A stretch of DNA of 64,000 nucleotides from Asticcacaulis sp. SL142 (GCF_026625745.1 NZ_CP113061.1:2877501-2941500), one strand, 5' to 3'. Positions 45,415-55,113 are shown, numbered from the stretch's first letter. Notes: generated by a model from the letters alone, not told the origin. Numbers and translations: made by a program.

Positions 45415-47055
45415 CTATTCGTGAACCTTGCCATCGACAATCGGGTGGCCGGTCGCCGGATCACGCGGCGCGCGGGTAAAATCATAACCATAGAACAGCC
45501 GGACATCGCGCAGGCGCTTATGGTCAATCGGCACCTGCACCAGACGCGGCTCTGAGGTGCGCGCAAAATCCTGACGCATATCAACGACAAAGCGCTCGGT
45601 CAGATTGGCCAGCAGCACATGCTGTCCCGTCTCTGCCGTCAGAGGCATATGGGTTTCGCTGTGGGAATGCGGGTTGATTTCGCGCACCCAGTTTTTGAGC
45701 AGGATATCCGGATGGGCCTTAAACCAGTCGCGGCCGTAATAGGCCATGGAGTTATATAGGAACCGGTCATCAACAGCTATGGCGCTTAAGCGTTCGCCGC
45801 GCGCCAAGGCCGCTTCGGCCTCGGTCAGGACGGTTTGGGTGGCCGCCTCCCAGCCGCGGGCGCGCTTCATGCCTGATGCCATACCCATAGCCTGGGTGGC
45901 TTCGGGCGAAGTGATCCCGTACATGAACACGCCCATGACGCAGACCTGAAACGCCAGCCCGCTCCATAAGGCCACGGCGATTGCCGTTTTCATCAGGCCC
46001 TTGCGGCGGTAGGGCAGGGAGGTGATCACCCCGTAAAGCCAGGTCGCCGCCAGCAGACTGCCCGGCACATAGCTTGAGGCTGCCCAGTTAGCATGAGCGC
46101 GCGACAGCAGGGCTTGAATAGTAACGAACACCAGCGGCGGCAGGGCAAAACAGATCAGCATCAGATCGCGGTTGCGTGACCCGCCCCCCAGTTCGGTATC
46201 CGGCGACACTGGCGCGCGGTTGAGGGCAAAGGCGATCAGCCCGATGACCAGCATACCAAATGGCACGGGGCCGAATACGCCGAACTGATGGCTAAGGAAT
46301 CTTAGCATCGACAGCGGATGGAACAGCGAATCTGCCTGCCAGTTGGCATTGTCTGCGGTGTGGGCCACCGTCTGAAAGCCGTGGGTGGCGTTCCAGATGA
46401 TATTGGGCGCAATCACGCAGGCGAAGGTCAATGCCCAGATCAGCAGGGCTTGCCATGACCAGCGCGTGCGGGCACGCGGATCAAAAGCGGCGTGAATGAC
46501 CGCGCCCAGCAGGAAATAGAGACAGGCATATTTGCTCAAAAACGCCCCGCCGAACGCCAGCCCCAGCAATAAGGCCAGAAACAGCGGGCGCTTGCCGCGC
46601 CCATGCAAAAACTCGACATAGACGAGCAGGCTGAGCGACAGGAAAAACAGCAGGCAGGCATCGGTGGAAATGACACCCGAAGATAGTACAACGCCCGGCA
46701 TCAGGCTGTAGATCAGCGCCGCCAGCGCCCCCGTCTTTTCGTTATAGAGCCGCTTACCTGCAAACAATAAGGCTGTGGCGGAACCTGCATGCAACAACGG
46801 CGCAAATAACCTGACGAACGTCTCGCCATTGCCGCCGATGGCGGTCGCGAGGTGAATGACCCACGCAATCATCGGCGGCTTTGAATAGTAGCCGAAATCC
46901 AGCTCCCGCGACCACAGCCAGTATTGGGCTTCATCCGGATAGAGATCAAGATAGGTCGTAAACAACAAGGCCACGCGCACGACGGTGAGGGCGGCAATCA
47001 TCAGCAAGCAGATGTGCGTGAGGGACAGGCGCGTAGTGAAAGGAGGGGGCGTCAT
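45415..47055 (-). CDS. GT39-type (ArnT/PMT-like) membrane glycosyltransferase
   Basis: A 546-residue GT-C fold enzyme using a polyprenyl-phosphate sugar donor at the periplasmic face. The catalytic first loop reads LDLYPDEAQYWLWSRELDFGYYSKPPMIAW, which is characteristic of the PMT_2/ArnT group (Asp-Glu and the aromatic-KPP segment). About ten further membrane segments follow and a soluble periplasmic C-terminal domain of about 150 residues. ATG 47055 is used; GTG 47061 is possible. Acceptor unknown: lipid A, a glycan or a protein are all possible. The gene is monocistronic and convergent with DUF2794. Confidence 0.85.
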   Translation of the reverse strand: MTPPPFTTRLSLTHICLLMIAALTVVRVALLFTTYLDLYPDEAQYWLWSRELDFGYYSKPPMIAWVIHLATAIGGNGETFVRLFAPLLHAGSATALLFAGKRLYNEKTGALAALIYSLMPGVVLSSGVISTDACLLFFLSLSLLVYVEFLHGRGKRPLFLALLLGLAFGGAFLSKYACLYFLLGAVIHAAFDPRARTRWSWQALLIWALTFACVIAPNIIWNATHGFQTVAHTADNANWQADSLFHPLSMLRFLSHQFGVFGPVPFGMLVIGLIAFALNRAPVSPDTELGGGSRNRDLMLICFALPPLVFVTIQALLSRAHANWAASSYVPGSLLAATWLYGVITSLPYRRKGLMKTAIAVALWSGLAFQVCVMGVFMYGITSPEATQAMGMASGMKRARGWEAATQTVLTEAEAALARGERLSAIAVDDRFLYNSMAYYGRDWFKAHPDILLKNWVREINPHSHSETHMPLTAETGQHVLLANLTERFVVDMRQDFARTSEPRLVQVPIDHKRLRDVRLFYGYDFTRAPRDPATGHPIVDGKVHE

Positions 47056-47358
47056 GGGCACATCGCTATATAGAAAGTGTGCGTGAGGCGTAACCTAAAC
47101 GCAGGCCGCTTTCAACGGGTAACCTTGGGGCAATCTTGTGGCGGGAATATGTGACAATAAAGGCGCATCCGGTTTCTAACGTCACAATCGTCACAAAACC
47201 TTTGCAGTTTTCGCTCAAAAAGCGGCTGAAAAGCTACTAAAGGATTAACACGTTTTGCACCTGCGAGGTGGCGTGATCCTTCCCGGTCGCCATCTCCACG
47301 CGGGTGCGGTGTAGTTTTTAGTTAATTTTTATAACCTTGGAGAGGGGATACTCCTACC
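47056..47358 (+). promoter_or_regulatory. Leader of TonB receptor 2 with a long hairpin and T-rich tail
   Basis: GCACCTGC (47257-47264) pairs with GCGGGTGC (47300-47307), enclosing GAGGTGGCG (47265-47273) / CGCCATCTC (47288-47296). T-rich sequence (47312-47332) follows, then the GGAGAGGGG ribosome site. This looks like an attenuator or leader RNA. CGTCACA occurs twice near 47181 with 9-bp spacing. Confidence 0.45.
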
Positions 47359-49815
47359 ATGAAATTCAATAAATCACTGATCTTGGCCAGCTCGGCTCTG
47401 GCGGGTCTGTTTGTTTCCAACGCGGCAATGGCCCAGTCGACCGCTACTCAGGACGTCGAAGACGTCAAGGAAGTGGTCATCTCGGCCAGCAAAAAGGGTG
47501 TAGGCCCTATCAACAAGGAAACCGGTGCGAAAACGAAGATCGTTATCGATCAATTGACCATTTCCGCCGCTTCGGCAGGCCAGACGATCGCCGAAACCCT
47601 GAACGTGGTTCCGGGCTACAACTTCACAAATAACGACCCTTATGGTTCGTCGGGCGGTGATCTGTTCCTGCGTGGTCTTGACGGTTCGCGCGTATCGCTG
47701 ACGGTTGACGGTGTTCAACTAAATGATGCTGGCAACTACGCCATCTACACCAACCAGCAGCTTGACGGTGAGGTTTTGTGTCAGGCTTCTGTTCTCACCG
47801 GCGCTACGGATATCGACTCCATGTCGGCGTCTGCTACGGGCGGCACGATTAACTTCGCCACCTGTAAGCCGACCAAAGAGTTTGGCGTTGACCTGACCGC
47901 CTCGGTCGGTGATTTCAACTATTCGCGCGGTTTCGTTCGTGTAAACACGGGCGAATTCGGCCCATTCGGAACCACGGCCTATATCGCTTACTCTCAGCAA
48001 AAGTACGACACCTTCACCAATGACAAATTGATCAATGACGAAGGTGAGCTTGAAAAGAAGCAGATCAACGCTCAAATCCGTCAGGACTTTGACAACGGCA
48101 GCTTCGTAAGCCTGCTTGCGCACTACAACGAAAACCGCAACCACTTTATCTTCGGCCAATCGCCAGCGACGTTTGCGACCGAAGGCTGGGATTACAACAG
48201 CATTTCGCGCGCCAACATCAATCCCTCCGATACCGGCAATGTGAAGTGGCTTTCGAAGTGGAATCTGACCGAGAAACTTACCATTACTGCTGACGCCTCA
48301 TTCCAGTACGTAATGGCTAACGGTGGTGGTACTTCTACGGTTAACGAGTCTACAGGTCGTATCGGATCTTGGACCAATGCTAACTTCCGTAATTATGACC
48401 TGAATGGTGACCGCGTCATCAGCACGTCAAATATCACCATCCATAACCCGAACACCACGCAAACCAACCGTCTGGGCTTGAACTCCAGCGCCATTTATCG
48501 CTTTAATGACCAGCACACTGTTCGTCTTGGTGTGTCTCTGGATCGCGCTCGCACAAAGCAAACGGGCGAAGGCACCTTCGTAAATGCTGACGGCTCTGTT
48601 CTCGACGTGTTTGGCGCTAAGGATGATGACGGTATCGGCCTTTATGGTCGTGACGGTTCAATGTATCAACGCCGCCACCGCTTCTCTAAAGCAAATGTCG
48701 ATGTGATCTCGCTTGAATATCGTGGCAAGTTCATGGAAGACAACCTGTTCTTATCGGTTGGCGTCCGTAGCCAGAAGTTGGAACGCGATCTTGATCAGCG
48801 CTGCTACTCGTTGACGACGGGCACGGGTGGTACGGCTCCGTTCTGTACAACTCAGGCACCGGCAACAACGAACGCGACGAACGGAACCGTTACGTTCGCT
48901 AATAACACCGGCAGTTTCATTAAGCCGTACAAGGCAAACGTGAGCTTTGATAAGGTTCTGCCGAACGTGAACGTCAGCTATAAGGTTTTCGGTAATGGCC
49001 AGTTCTACGCCAGCTACTCAGAATCCTTGTCGTCGCCGCGTACTGATCAATATTACGCAGTCACTGTTAACCCAACCACCAACGCCATTCAGGTTGCAAA
49101 CCCTAAGCCGGAAACCACTAAGTTCTTGGAAGGTGGCTTCCGCTACAACACCTCTATGGTCACCTTCTCCAGCGCCATCTGGGCTCGTCAATATAAAGAC
49201 CGCATCGTTTCGTCTTATGACACCGTTACGGACACCTATTTCGACCGCAACGTGGGTGAAGTAGATATGAATGGTTGGGACGCCTCGCTGGCTTTCAGCC
49301 CCGTCGAAAAGATTTCATTTTACTCAGGCGTGACCTACTCGGATTCCGAAGTTAAGAGTGATACGCCGAACGGTGAAGTGACTGTGGCACGCGGGACAGA
49401 CACTGTCGGAACGCCGCTGTTCCTGCCGACTGCCGGTAAGAAACTGGTAGAAGTACCGGAGTGGATGTTTAACTATGGCGGTAGCTTCGACATTACCGAA
49501 AACTGGCACCTCCGCCTTGATGGTAAGTACGTCGGTGAGCGTTGGGCAACCGACGTAAACGATCTGAAGGCCAAGCGCTACACCACTTGGAATGCCAGCC
49601 TGCGTTATGATCTGCCATGGCTTAAGGAAGGTACTTACCTTCAGTTGAACGCGATAAATCTGTTTGATGCCCGTTACTATGGCAACATAAGCACACAAGC
49701 GAATGCCAATGCGATCAGCACGCCAAGCGGCACGGTCATTAAGTCAGCTAGCACGGTTCAGTACAACCAAGGCGCTCCGCGTACGGTTATGCTGACGCTT
49801 CGCGCAGCCTTCTAA
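47359..49815 (+). CDS. TonB-dependent receptor
   Basis: An 818-residue outer-membrane active transporter with a signal peptide (SSALAGLFVSNAAMAQS), a TonB-box-like DVEDVKEVVISASKK, and the plug domain with IAETLNVVPGYNFTNND, GGDLFLRGLDGSRVSLTVDGVQLND and the barrel ending RTVMLTLRAAF (terminal Phe for Bam recognition). It is shorter than the first receptor and closer to ordinary siderophore or small-molecule types; the substrate cannot be told. Neighbours (a glycosyltransferase and polyamine genes) give no clue. Preceded by a hairpin leader and followed by a terminator. Confidence 0.92.
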   Translation: MKFNKSLILASSALAGLFVSNAAMAQSTATQDVEDVKEVVISASKKGVGPINKETGAKTKIVIDQLTISAASAGQTIAETLNVVPGYNFTNNDPYGSSGGDLFLRGLDGSRVSLTVDGVQLNDAGNYAIYTNQQLDGEVLCQASVLTGATDIDSMSASATGGTINFATCKPTKEFGVDLTASVGDFNYSRGFVRVNTGEFGPFGTTAYIAYSQQKYDTFTNDKLINDEGELEKKQINAQIRQDFDNGSFVSLLAHYNENRNHFIFGQSPATFATEGWDYNSISRANINPSDTGNVKWLSKWNLTEKLTITADASFQYVMANGGGTSTVNESTGRIGSWTNANFRNYDLNGDRVISTSNITIHNPNTTQTNRLGLNSSAIYRFNDQHTVRLGVSLDRARTKQTGEGTFVNADGSVLDVFGAKDDDGIGLYGRDGSMYQRRHRFSKANVDVISLEYRGKFMEDNLFLSVGVRSQKLERDLDQRCYSLTTGTGGTAPFCTTQAPATTNATNGTVTFANNTGSFIKPYKANVSFDKVLPNVNVSYKVFGNGQFYASYSESLSSPRTDQYYAVTVNPTTNAIQVANPKPETTKFLEGGFRYNTSMVTFSSAIWARQYKDRIVSSYDTVTDTYFDRNVGEVDMNGWDASLAFSPVEKISFYSGVTYSDSEVKSDTPNGEVTVARGTDTVGTPLFLPTAGKKLVEVPEWMFNYGGSFDITENWHLRLDGKYVGERWATDVNDLKAKRYTTWNASLRYDLPWLKEGTYLQLNAINLFDARYYGNISTQANANAISTPSGTVIKSASTVQYNQGAPRTVMLTLRAAF

Positions 49816-49841
49816 GATCACCTGATCTCTGACCTAAAATC

Positions 49842-49876
49842 AGCGGCTCCTGTTTTCGCAGGGGCCGCTTTTTTGT
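49842..49876 (+). terminator. Terminator after TonB receptor 2
   Basis: AGCGGCTCCTG pairs with CAGGGGCCGCT (one G-T pair) and is followed by six T. Confidence 0.85.
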
Positions 49877-50003
49877 GCAGCGGGGACACGCACTTGTGTT
49901 TTTTTGTGCGTCCGCCGCTCTGGCCATAGGCAAGGCCAATTCTTAAGTGTATGAGGCGCTTAAACGAAGATGCCATATCGACCTGCATTAAACCGGATTT
50001 TGA

Positions 50004-51071
50004 ATGACCAAGAATGTGCCCGCCGCCAACGGCTTTTCCGACGATCGCGTTGTGCCGGCGGAGTGGGAACCGCATCAGGCCATGTGGCTGGGCTTCCCCA
50101 GCCATGAAAACCTGTGGCAGGAAGACCTGATCCCGGCCCAAGCCGAAGTGGCCGCCTTGGCGCGGGTGCTGGCCGAAGCCGGTGATGAACATGTCAAGCT
50201 GATGGTCATGGGCGATGCGGCCCGTAAAGCTGCCGAAGACATGCTGGGTGACCTCAAAAAAGTTGAGATTATCGACGGCAAGTTCGGTGATATCTGGTTC
50301 CGCGATACCGGCCCGATCTATGTCTCAATCGACAAGGACGGTAAGGATCATCACGCCGCCCGTCCGATCAGCTTTCTGAACAATGGCTGGGGGGGAAAGT
50401 ACCACCTGAAATATGACGATCAGGTCGCCGCTCAGATCACCACGGCCGATGGCCATGCCTCTGAATTGCATGAGTTTATTCTGGAAGGCGGATCGCTGGA
50501 TCACGATGGCTTTGGCACGGTGTTGACAACGCGTCAGTGCCTGCTCAACCCCAATCGCAACCCGGACTGGACGCAATCGACCGCGGAGCTGGCCTTGGCC
50601 GAGGCGCTTGGGGCCAAGAAGGTTATCTGGCTGGGCGATGGTCTGCTCAATGACCACACCGATGGCCATATCGACAATCTGGCGCGCTTTGTGGCGCCCG
50701 GCGTAGTGGCCTGCCCGGTCGCGTTTGGCGTGGATGACCCCAATGCCGAAATCTACGACGCTACGGCCAAGTTCCTCAGCCAGCAAACCGATGCCCGCGG
50801 CATGCCGCTTCAGGTCGTGCGCATCCCGTCGCCTGGAAAAACGCTGGATGAAGATGGCGAAATCATTCCGGCTTCCCATATGAACTTCCTGATCGCCAAT
50901 GACTGCGTGGTTGTGCCGATCTATAATGACCGTCCCGGCGAAATGGCGGTAGAGGCGATCCAGAGCCTGTTCCCGGAGCGGACGGTGCTTGGGCTGTCGT
51001 CCGAAGCCATTCTGACCGGCGGCGGATCGTTCCACTGCATCAGCCAGCAAGTGCCGTTAATCCGCGCGTAG
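50004..51071 (+). CDS. aguA: Agmatine deiminase
   Basis: Hydrolyses agmatine to N-carbamoylputrescine and ammonia in the arginine-decarboxylase route to putrescine. At 355 residues it has the pentein fold order: VPAEWEPHQAMWLGFPSHENLW, the FRDTGPIYV segment, FNNWGGK-like SFLNNGWGGKY, LEGGSLDHDGFGTVLTT, GLLNDHTDGHIDNLARFV, and the catalytic Cys in GGGSFHCISQQ near the C-terminus. ATG 50004 is the only sensible start. The next gene, aguB, encodes the following step, separated by a repeat-bearing 157-bp spacer. Confidence 0.96.
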   Translation: MTKNVPAANGFSDDRVVPAEWEPHQAMWLGFPSHENLWQEDLIPAQAEVAALARVLAEAGDEHVKLMVMGDAARKAAEDMLGDLKKVEIIDGKFGDIWFRDTGPIYVSIDKDGKDHHAARPISFLNNGWGGKYHLKYDDQVAAQITTADGHASELHEFILEGGSLDHDGFGTVLTTRQCLLNPNRNPDWTQSTAELALAEALGAKKVIWLGDGLLNDHTDGHIDNLARFVAPGVVACPVAFGVDDPNAEIYDATAKFLSQQTDARGMPLQVVRIPSPGKTLDEDGEIIPASHMNFLIANDCVVVPIYNDRPGEMAVEAIQSLFPERTVLGLSSEAILTGGGSFHCISQQVPLIRA

Positions 51072-51074
51072 AAA

Positions 51075-51213
51075 TCTCCTCCCTATCAAGCCTCTGGGCG
51101 CAGATGGGGAGGTGGCATCGAGCCAAAGGCGAAGATGACGGAGGGGGAACTACGGTTTTATACCCCTCCACCGCTTCGCGGTCCCCCTCCCCACAATGTG
51201 GGGCGGAGAGAGT
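51075..51213. repeat. GC-rich dispersed palindromic repeat, copy 3
   Basis: Contains CCTCCACCGCTTCGCGGT and CCCCACAATGTGGGGC palindromes plus GGGGAGGTGGCATCGAGCC-type sequence. It is noncoding spacer between aguA and aguB, of the same style as 7226-7253 and 54985-55063. Confidence 0.5.
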
Positions 51214-51228
51214 TTAAGGAACTACTGC

Positions 51229-52098
51229 ATGACCCGCACCCTTACCGTTGCCGCCATCCAGACGTCTTACGGCGATGACATGGCTGCCAATATCAAAAAG
51301 ACCGAAGCCTTTGTACGCGATGCCGCTAACAAAGGGGCGCAGGTCATCCTGCCGTCGGAGCTGTTTCAGGGGCCATATTTCTGCGTCTCTCAGGAAGAAA
51401 AATGGTTCGCGACCGCCTATGAATGGCGCACTCACCCGGCGGTGATCGCTATGGCAGACCTGGCGCGCGAACTGAACGTCGCCATTCCGGTCTCGATCTA
51501 TGAGCGCGAAGGCCCGCACTATTTCAACAGTCTGGTCATGATCGACGCGGGCGGTGAAGCCCTTGGCGTCTATCGCAAAAGCCATATTCCTGACGGGCCG
51601 GGCTATCAGGAAAAGTATTATTTCCGGCCGGGCGATACCGGTTTCAAGGTCTGGGACACCAAATTCGCCAAGATCGGTGTCGGTATCTGCTGGGATCAGT
51701 GGTACCCGGAAACGGCGCGTTCGATGATGCTGATGGGAGCGGAGATTTTGATGTATCCGACCGCCATTGGGTCGGAACCGCACGATACCTCGCTCAATAC
51801 CGCCGCCCCGTGGCAGCGCGCCATGCAGGGCCATGCCGTGTCTAATGTGGTGCCGGTGGTGGCCTCAAACCGCATCGGCCATGAGCAGGTGACTGAGGCG
51901 GGGCAGACCTTTTATGGCCACAGCTTTATCGCCAACCATCGCGGTGATCTGGTTGAACAATTCGGGCCTAAGGACGAAGGCGTGCTGGTGCATAGCCTTG
52001 ATCTGGATTACCTGCATACCCATCGTGCGGCCTGGGGCTTCTTCCGTGACCGCCGCACCGACCTTTATGGGGCGCTGGCGTCGGGTCGTCCGGCTTAG
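51229..52098 (+). CDS. aguB: N-carbamoylputrescine amidase
   Basis: A nitrilase-superfamily hydrolase of 289 residues that converts N-carbamoylputrescine to putrescine, CO2 and ammonia. The Glu-Lys-Cys triad is visible in ILPSELFQGPYFC (Glu), YRKSHIPDGPGYQEKYYF (Lys) and GVGICWDQWYPE (Cys). SEPHDTSLNTAAPWQRAMQG is a family signature. ATG 51229 has an AAGGA site; the frame from 51196 begins inside a repeat. It completes the agmatine-to-putrescine pathway with aguA. Confidence 0.96.
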   Translation: MTRTLTVAAIQTSYGDDMAANIKKTEAFVRDAANKGAQVILPSELFQGPYFCVSQEEKWFATAYEWRTHPAVIAMADLARELNVAIPVSIYEREGPHYFNSLVMIDAGGEALGVYRKSHIPDGPGYQEKYYFRPGDTGFKVWDTKFAKIGVGICWDQWYPETARSMMLMGAEILMYPTAIGSEPHDTSLNTAAPWQRAMQGHAVSNVVPVVASNRIGHEQVTEAGQTFYGHSFIANHRGDLVEQFGPKDEGVLVHSLDLDYLHTHRAAWGFFRDRRTDLYGALASGRPA

Positions 52099-52152
52099 GT
52101 ATTTGGCTTAATTTATATTGCTTTCCCGCCAGCCCTGAGAAATGCTCAGGGC

Positions 52153-53598
52153 ATGGATGGCAAAAGCATAAATGATGAGCGGTTTTGGCTGGGGCTGTGT
52201 GTTCTGGCCGGAACCGTTTTTTGTGTTTTGTTCGTGGTCAATGCCCGCCGTGGCGGACTGTGGACCGATGAGCTGTTCACGGTCTGGGCAACTGATCCGG
52301 CGATCAGCCCGTGGCAGCTTCAGTTTGACCGCCTGCGCTATGAGACCAATCCGCCTCTGCATTTTTGGCTGCTGTATGGCCTGAGACAGATCATTCCGGA
52401 TGCGCGTCTGGCGGGTTTGATCCTGAATGTTGCGGTGGTTGTGGCCGCGGTAGCCGCGATTGTCATGACTATGCGCCGTGATGGTCGGGCGCTTTTGGGC
52501 TATGGGCTGGCGAGCCTGTTTTTGCTGAATAGTGCTGCGCTCATCTATGTGCAGGAGGTGCGTGCCTATATGCTGGCGATAGGACTTTGTGCGGTGCTTG
52601 CCGTACTGGTCATGCGGTTTAGGACGCAGCGACGCGGGCCAGTTATGGTGCTGGCAACGCTCGGCGCGGCGGCGGGCTTAAGCCATGTTTACGGCGCACT
52701 GTTTGCGGGGGCCTTGGCGGCGGCACTGGTGATTGAAGGTGTGGTGTCTCGGCGGACGGAGGTCTGGCGGGCGGGCCTGATCCTTGGGGCGGCGTGCAGT
52801 GTGCCGTTCCTGATCTGGTTTGCGGGTGTCAGTCATCAGGAAGGCGGAAACCTGCGCAATATCGGCTGGATCAGCTTTGCGCCGGAGCATATCAAAAGCA
52901 CGATCGACGGGATTGTGCGGGTATTTATCGGGCCGGTCTGGGTGGTGATCATCTGGACGATGGCGCTAATCGTGGCCTTAAGTTCGCCCGTGTTTCGCCG
53001 GTCCGGGTTGATGGTGACGGTGGTGGCGCTGATCTTTCTGATCGGGCCGTTCTTGATTTCGGCCAAGGTGCCGATCCTGCATTATCGTTATTTTGCGGCC
53101 GGGTTTCCGGCGCTGATGATGCTGCTGGCAATGGCGGTGTGTGAGGTCTGGCGCTCGGAGCCGTCGCAGTTGCGTAAAGGGGCGGGGGCCATACTTGTGC
53201 TGATCCCTGTGGTGATGAGCCTGCCGGTGTCGTGGTCGGAACTGACGGCCAAGCCCGTCTGGCGCGGGGCTGAGGTCGTGCGGGCCAATGCGCAGGCCTG
53301 TCCCTCAAAAACGTTGCGCGGCGTGACCTACCCTGACGCCAAGGTGCAGCCGATTTTTCCGTTTACCTACGAATACCTGCTGCGTGGCACCGACCTTAAG
53401 GTGGTGGGCTCAGATCAGGTGGCCGATGTCTCTGATATCAATTGCCGGATCGTGGCCTGGGTTGAGCATAACGGCTTTATTAGCGAAACGACCGATGAGC
53501 CTTTGTTACTGGAACGCCTGAACCTGACCAACCGTGAGCGGGTGGCGTTGGTGGTCGAACGGCATCCTAATGGTTTAGTGATTTTAAAAGTGGAGTGA
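52153..53598 (+). CDS. GT-C family membrane glycosyltransferase-like protein
   Basis: A 481-residue polytopic membrane protein with about ten helices. The first periplasmic loop, GGLWTDELFTVWATDPAISPWQL, carries the acidic Asp-Glu pair typical of GT-C sugar transferases that use polyprenyl-phosphate donors, followed by NPPLHFWLLYGLRQI. The C-terminal 120 residues are soluble. It resembles the PMT/GT39 clan but I cannot name its acceptor. The ATG at 52153 lies 54 bp after aguB. A distinct paralogue lies at 45415-47055. Confidence 0.75.
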   Translation: MDGKSINDERFWLGLCVLAGTVFCVLFVVNARRGGLWTDELFTVWATDPAISPWQLQFDRLRYETNPPLHFWLLYGLRQIIPDARLAGLILNVAVVVAAVAAIVMTMRRDGRALLGYGLASLFLLNSAALIYVQEVRAYMLAIGLCAVLAVLVMRFRTQRRGPVMVLATLGAAAGLSHVYGALFAGALAAALVIEGVVSRRTEVWRAGLILGAACSVPFLIWFAGVSHQEGGNLRNIGWISFAPEHIKSTIDGIVRVFIGPVWVVIIWTMALIVALSSPVFRRSGLMVTVVALIFLIGPFLISAKVPILHYRYFAAGFPALMMLLAMAVCEVWRSEPSQLRKGAGAILVLIPVVMSLPVSWSELTAKPVWRGAEVVRANAQACPSKTLRGVTYPDAKVQPIFPFTYEYLLRGTDLKVVGSDQVADVSDINCRIVAWVEHNGFISETTDEPLLLERLNLTNRERVALVVERHPNGLVILKVE

Positions 53599-53657
53599 GG
53601 CGCTAACTTATCCGCCCACTCCAAGTTATGGCAGCGGCGCCTCGCCGCAAATAGAAA

Positions 53658-53729
53658 CGGCCGTCCTTGGGGGGCAAGGACGGCCGCGCATGTCGCCGGT
53701 TTCGAGGGGGGGGGGATGATTCCGGCGAC
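53658..53729. terminator. Two GC-rich hairpins between convergent genes
   Basis: CGGCCGTCCTTG (53658-53669) pairs perfectly with CAAGGACGGCCG (53675-53686). GTCGCCGG (53692-53699) pairs with CCGGCGAC (53722-53729) across a loop containing ten consecutive G. The first could terminate minus-strand transcripts (TTTCTATTT follows). Confidence 0.45.
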
Positions 53730-53850
53730 TGACTTAGGGGCGATGAAGATTTCGCCGTTGCGAAACATCATAGCCGATGGATGTTACATAAGTCCTAATC
53801 CCAAAAAGGAAAGAGGTAAAATGAGTTAATCCTCATTTTTTATGACATTT

Positions 53851-54918
53851 TTATAAGAACAGCTTGGCCCAGTTGCGGGCTTCGCGGGTCTTCCAGGCGC
53901 CGCGGTGATAGGCGTCCGAGGCGATCAGCGGCACGACCGTTGTCGCTTCTGCGAAGACCATTTGTTCAAAGGTGGTGTCGACCTTACCCCATGAAGCGGC
54001 TTCCTTGAGCGTCGAGGACGAGCAAGCGCCGTCACGCACGTCAGCGACCGTGATCTGCACCGCATATTTGTGCATATCAGCTTCGACGCCGAGGATTTCG
54101 GCGCAGACGACGGTGTCCTGAGCAAAGTTCTTCGGCACGCCGCCGCCAACCATGAACAGGCCGGTGGTGCCCGCGGCGATCTTGATGTCGGTCAGTTCGC
54201 GGAAGTCGGCGACCGCGTCGATCATCAGGTAAGGCCGCTTGGCGGCGATGCGCTCTTTCTGGTGCTTTACCAGACCGAAACCGGCGGATGAGTCGACAAA
54301 GGCCGGGCAGAAGATCGGCACATTGTTCTCGTAGGCGGTCTGGATCAGTGAGCCGGGCTTTTTGGCATTGCCTTCCGACAGCCACTTGCCCATTTCCCAG
54401 ATGAACTCACGCGAGGAATAGCCGCGCGGCTCAAGGCGATTGCAGATTTCCAGAATCGTGTGATCGCAGGCCTGAAGCTCTTCTTCGTCGATATAGGTGT
54501 CGTAGATGCGGTCGATATAGTTGTCGCGCAGGACATTGTCGTCCACCTGACCGGCGGCCTGATAGTGCTTGAAGCCGAGGGCCTCAAAGAAGTCCATGTC
54601 GACGATCGAGGCGCCCGTGGCCACAACCGCGTCGATCATGCCGAACTTCACCATGTCGCGGTAGACGTGCATGCAGCCGCCAGCCGAGGTCGAACCGGCC
54701 AGGATCAGCCAGGGCGAGCAGGCCTTGTCTTCGAGGGCCATGTTGAAGATATCGGCGGCGCGGGCAGTATCGCGCGACGAAAACGACATCTTGCGCATGG
54801 CATCAATAATCGGGCGCGCGTCGAACGCGGTCATATCGACGTGCTCAACCGTTTCAGCGAGCAGGGCGGCTTTGGTGTTTGCCATTCTTTTGTTTTCTTG
54901 GGGGGTATCAGCGTTCAT
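53851..54918 (-). CDS. Deoxyhypusine synthase-like enzyme, probable homospermidine synthase-type
   Basis: A 355-residue NAD-dependent aminobutyltransferase of the deoxyhypusine synthase family. Bacteria lack eIF5A, and family members there are thought to make homospermidine from polyamines. Visible: STSAGGCMHVYRDMVKFGMIDAVVATGAS, PAFVDSSAGFGL, GGGVPKNF, QDTVVCAEILGVEADMHKYAVQIT, and the lysine motif AASWGKVDTT that matches the catalytic SWGK of the eukaryotic enzyme. ATG 54918 is preceded by AAGGACC; upstream in-frame sequence includes repeat DNA. It lies near ornithine decarboxylase, supporting a polyamine role. Confidence 0.87.
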   Translation of the reverse strand: MNADTPQENKRMANTKAALLAETVEHVDMTAFDARPIIDAMRKMSFSSRDTARAADIFNMALEDKACSPWLILAGSTSAGGCMHVYRDMVKFGMIDAVVATGASIVDMDFFEALGFKHYQAAGQVDDNVLRDNYIDRIYDTYIDEEELQACDHTILEICNRLEPRGYSSREFIWEMGKWLSEGNAKKPGSLIQTAYENNVPIFCPAFVDSSAGFGLVKHQKERIAAKRPYLMIDAVADFRELTDIKIAAGTTGLFMVGGGVPKNFAQDTVVCAEILGVEADMHKYAVQITVADVRDGACSSSTLKEAASWGKVDTTFEQMVFAEATTVVPLIASDAYHRGAWKTREARNWAKLFL

Positions 54919-54984
54919 CTCTTGGTCCTTTGAGAGGAGATTAAGGTGGACGCCCGTCATTACATCATGGGTGAAATCAGTTTC

Positions 54985-55063
54985 CCCCATGCGCCCCCTT
55001 CCCCTTGCGGAGAGGGAGTGCCCGTAATCCCCCAGACGGCGCGATGGGGAGGCAAATTCAAAA
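54985..55063. repeat. GC-rich dispersed palindromic repeat, copy 4
   Basis: Noncoding stretch with CCCCCTTCCCCTTGCGGAGA and GACGGCGCGATGGGGAGGC, upstream of the deoxyhypusine-synthase-like gene. Same style as the repeats at 7226 and 51075. Confidence 0.45.
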
Positions 55064-55113
55064 ACTGCGGCCCCTATAGAGCAAAGGGGCCGCATTGGCA
55101 AATCAAGGTTTCA

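Noticed and set aside
47176-47200. CGTCACA direct repeat before TonB receptor 2 as a Pho box
   Set aside because: The period is 9 bp, not the 11 bp required, and there is no phosphate context.
53415-53771. 118-residue minus-strand ORF over the end of the GT-C gene
   Set aside because: It runs through the G-run and hairpins, and has no family features.
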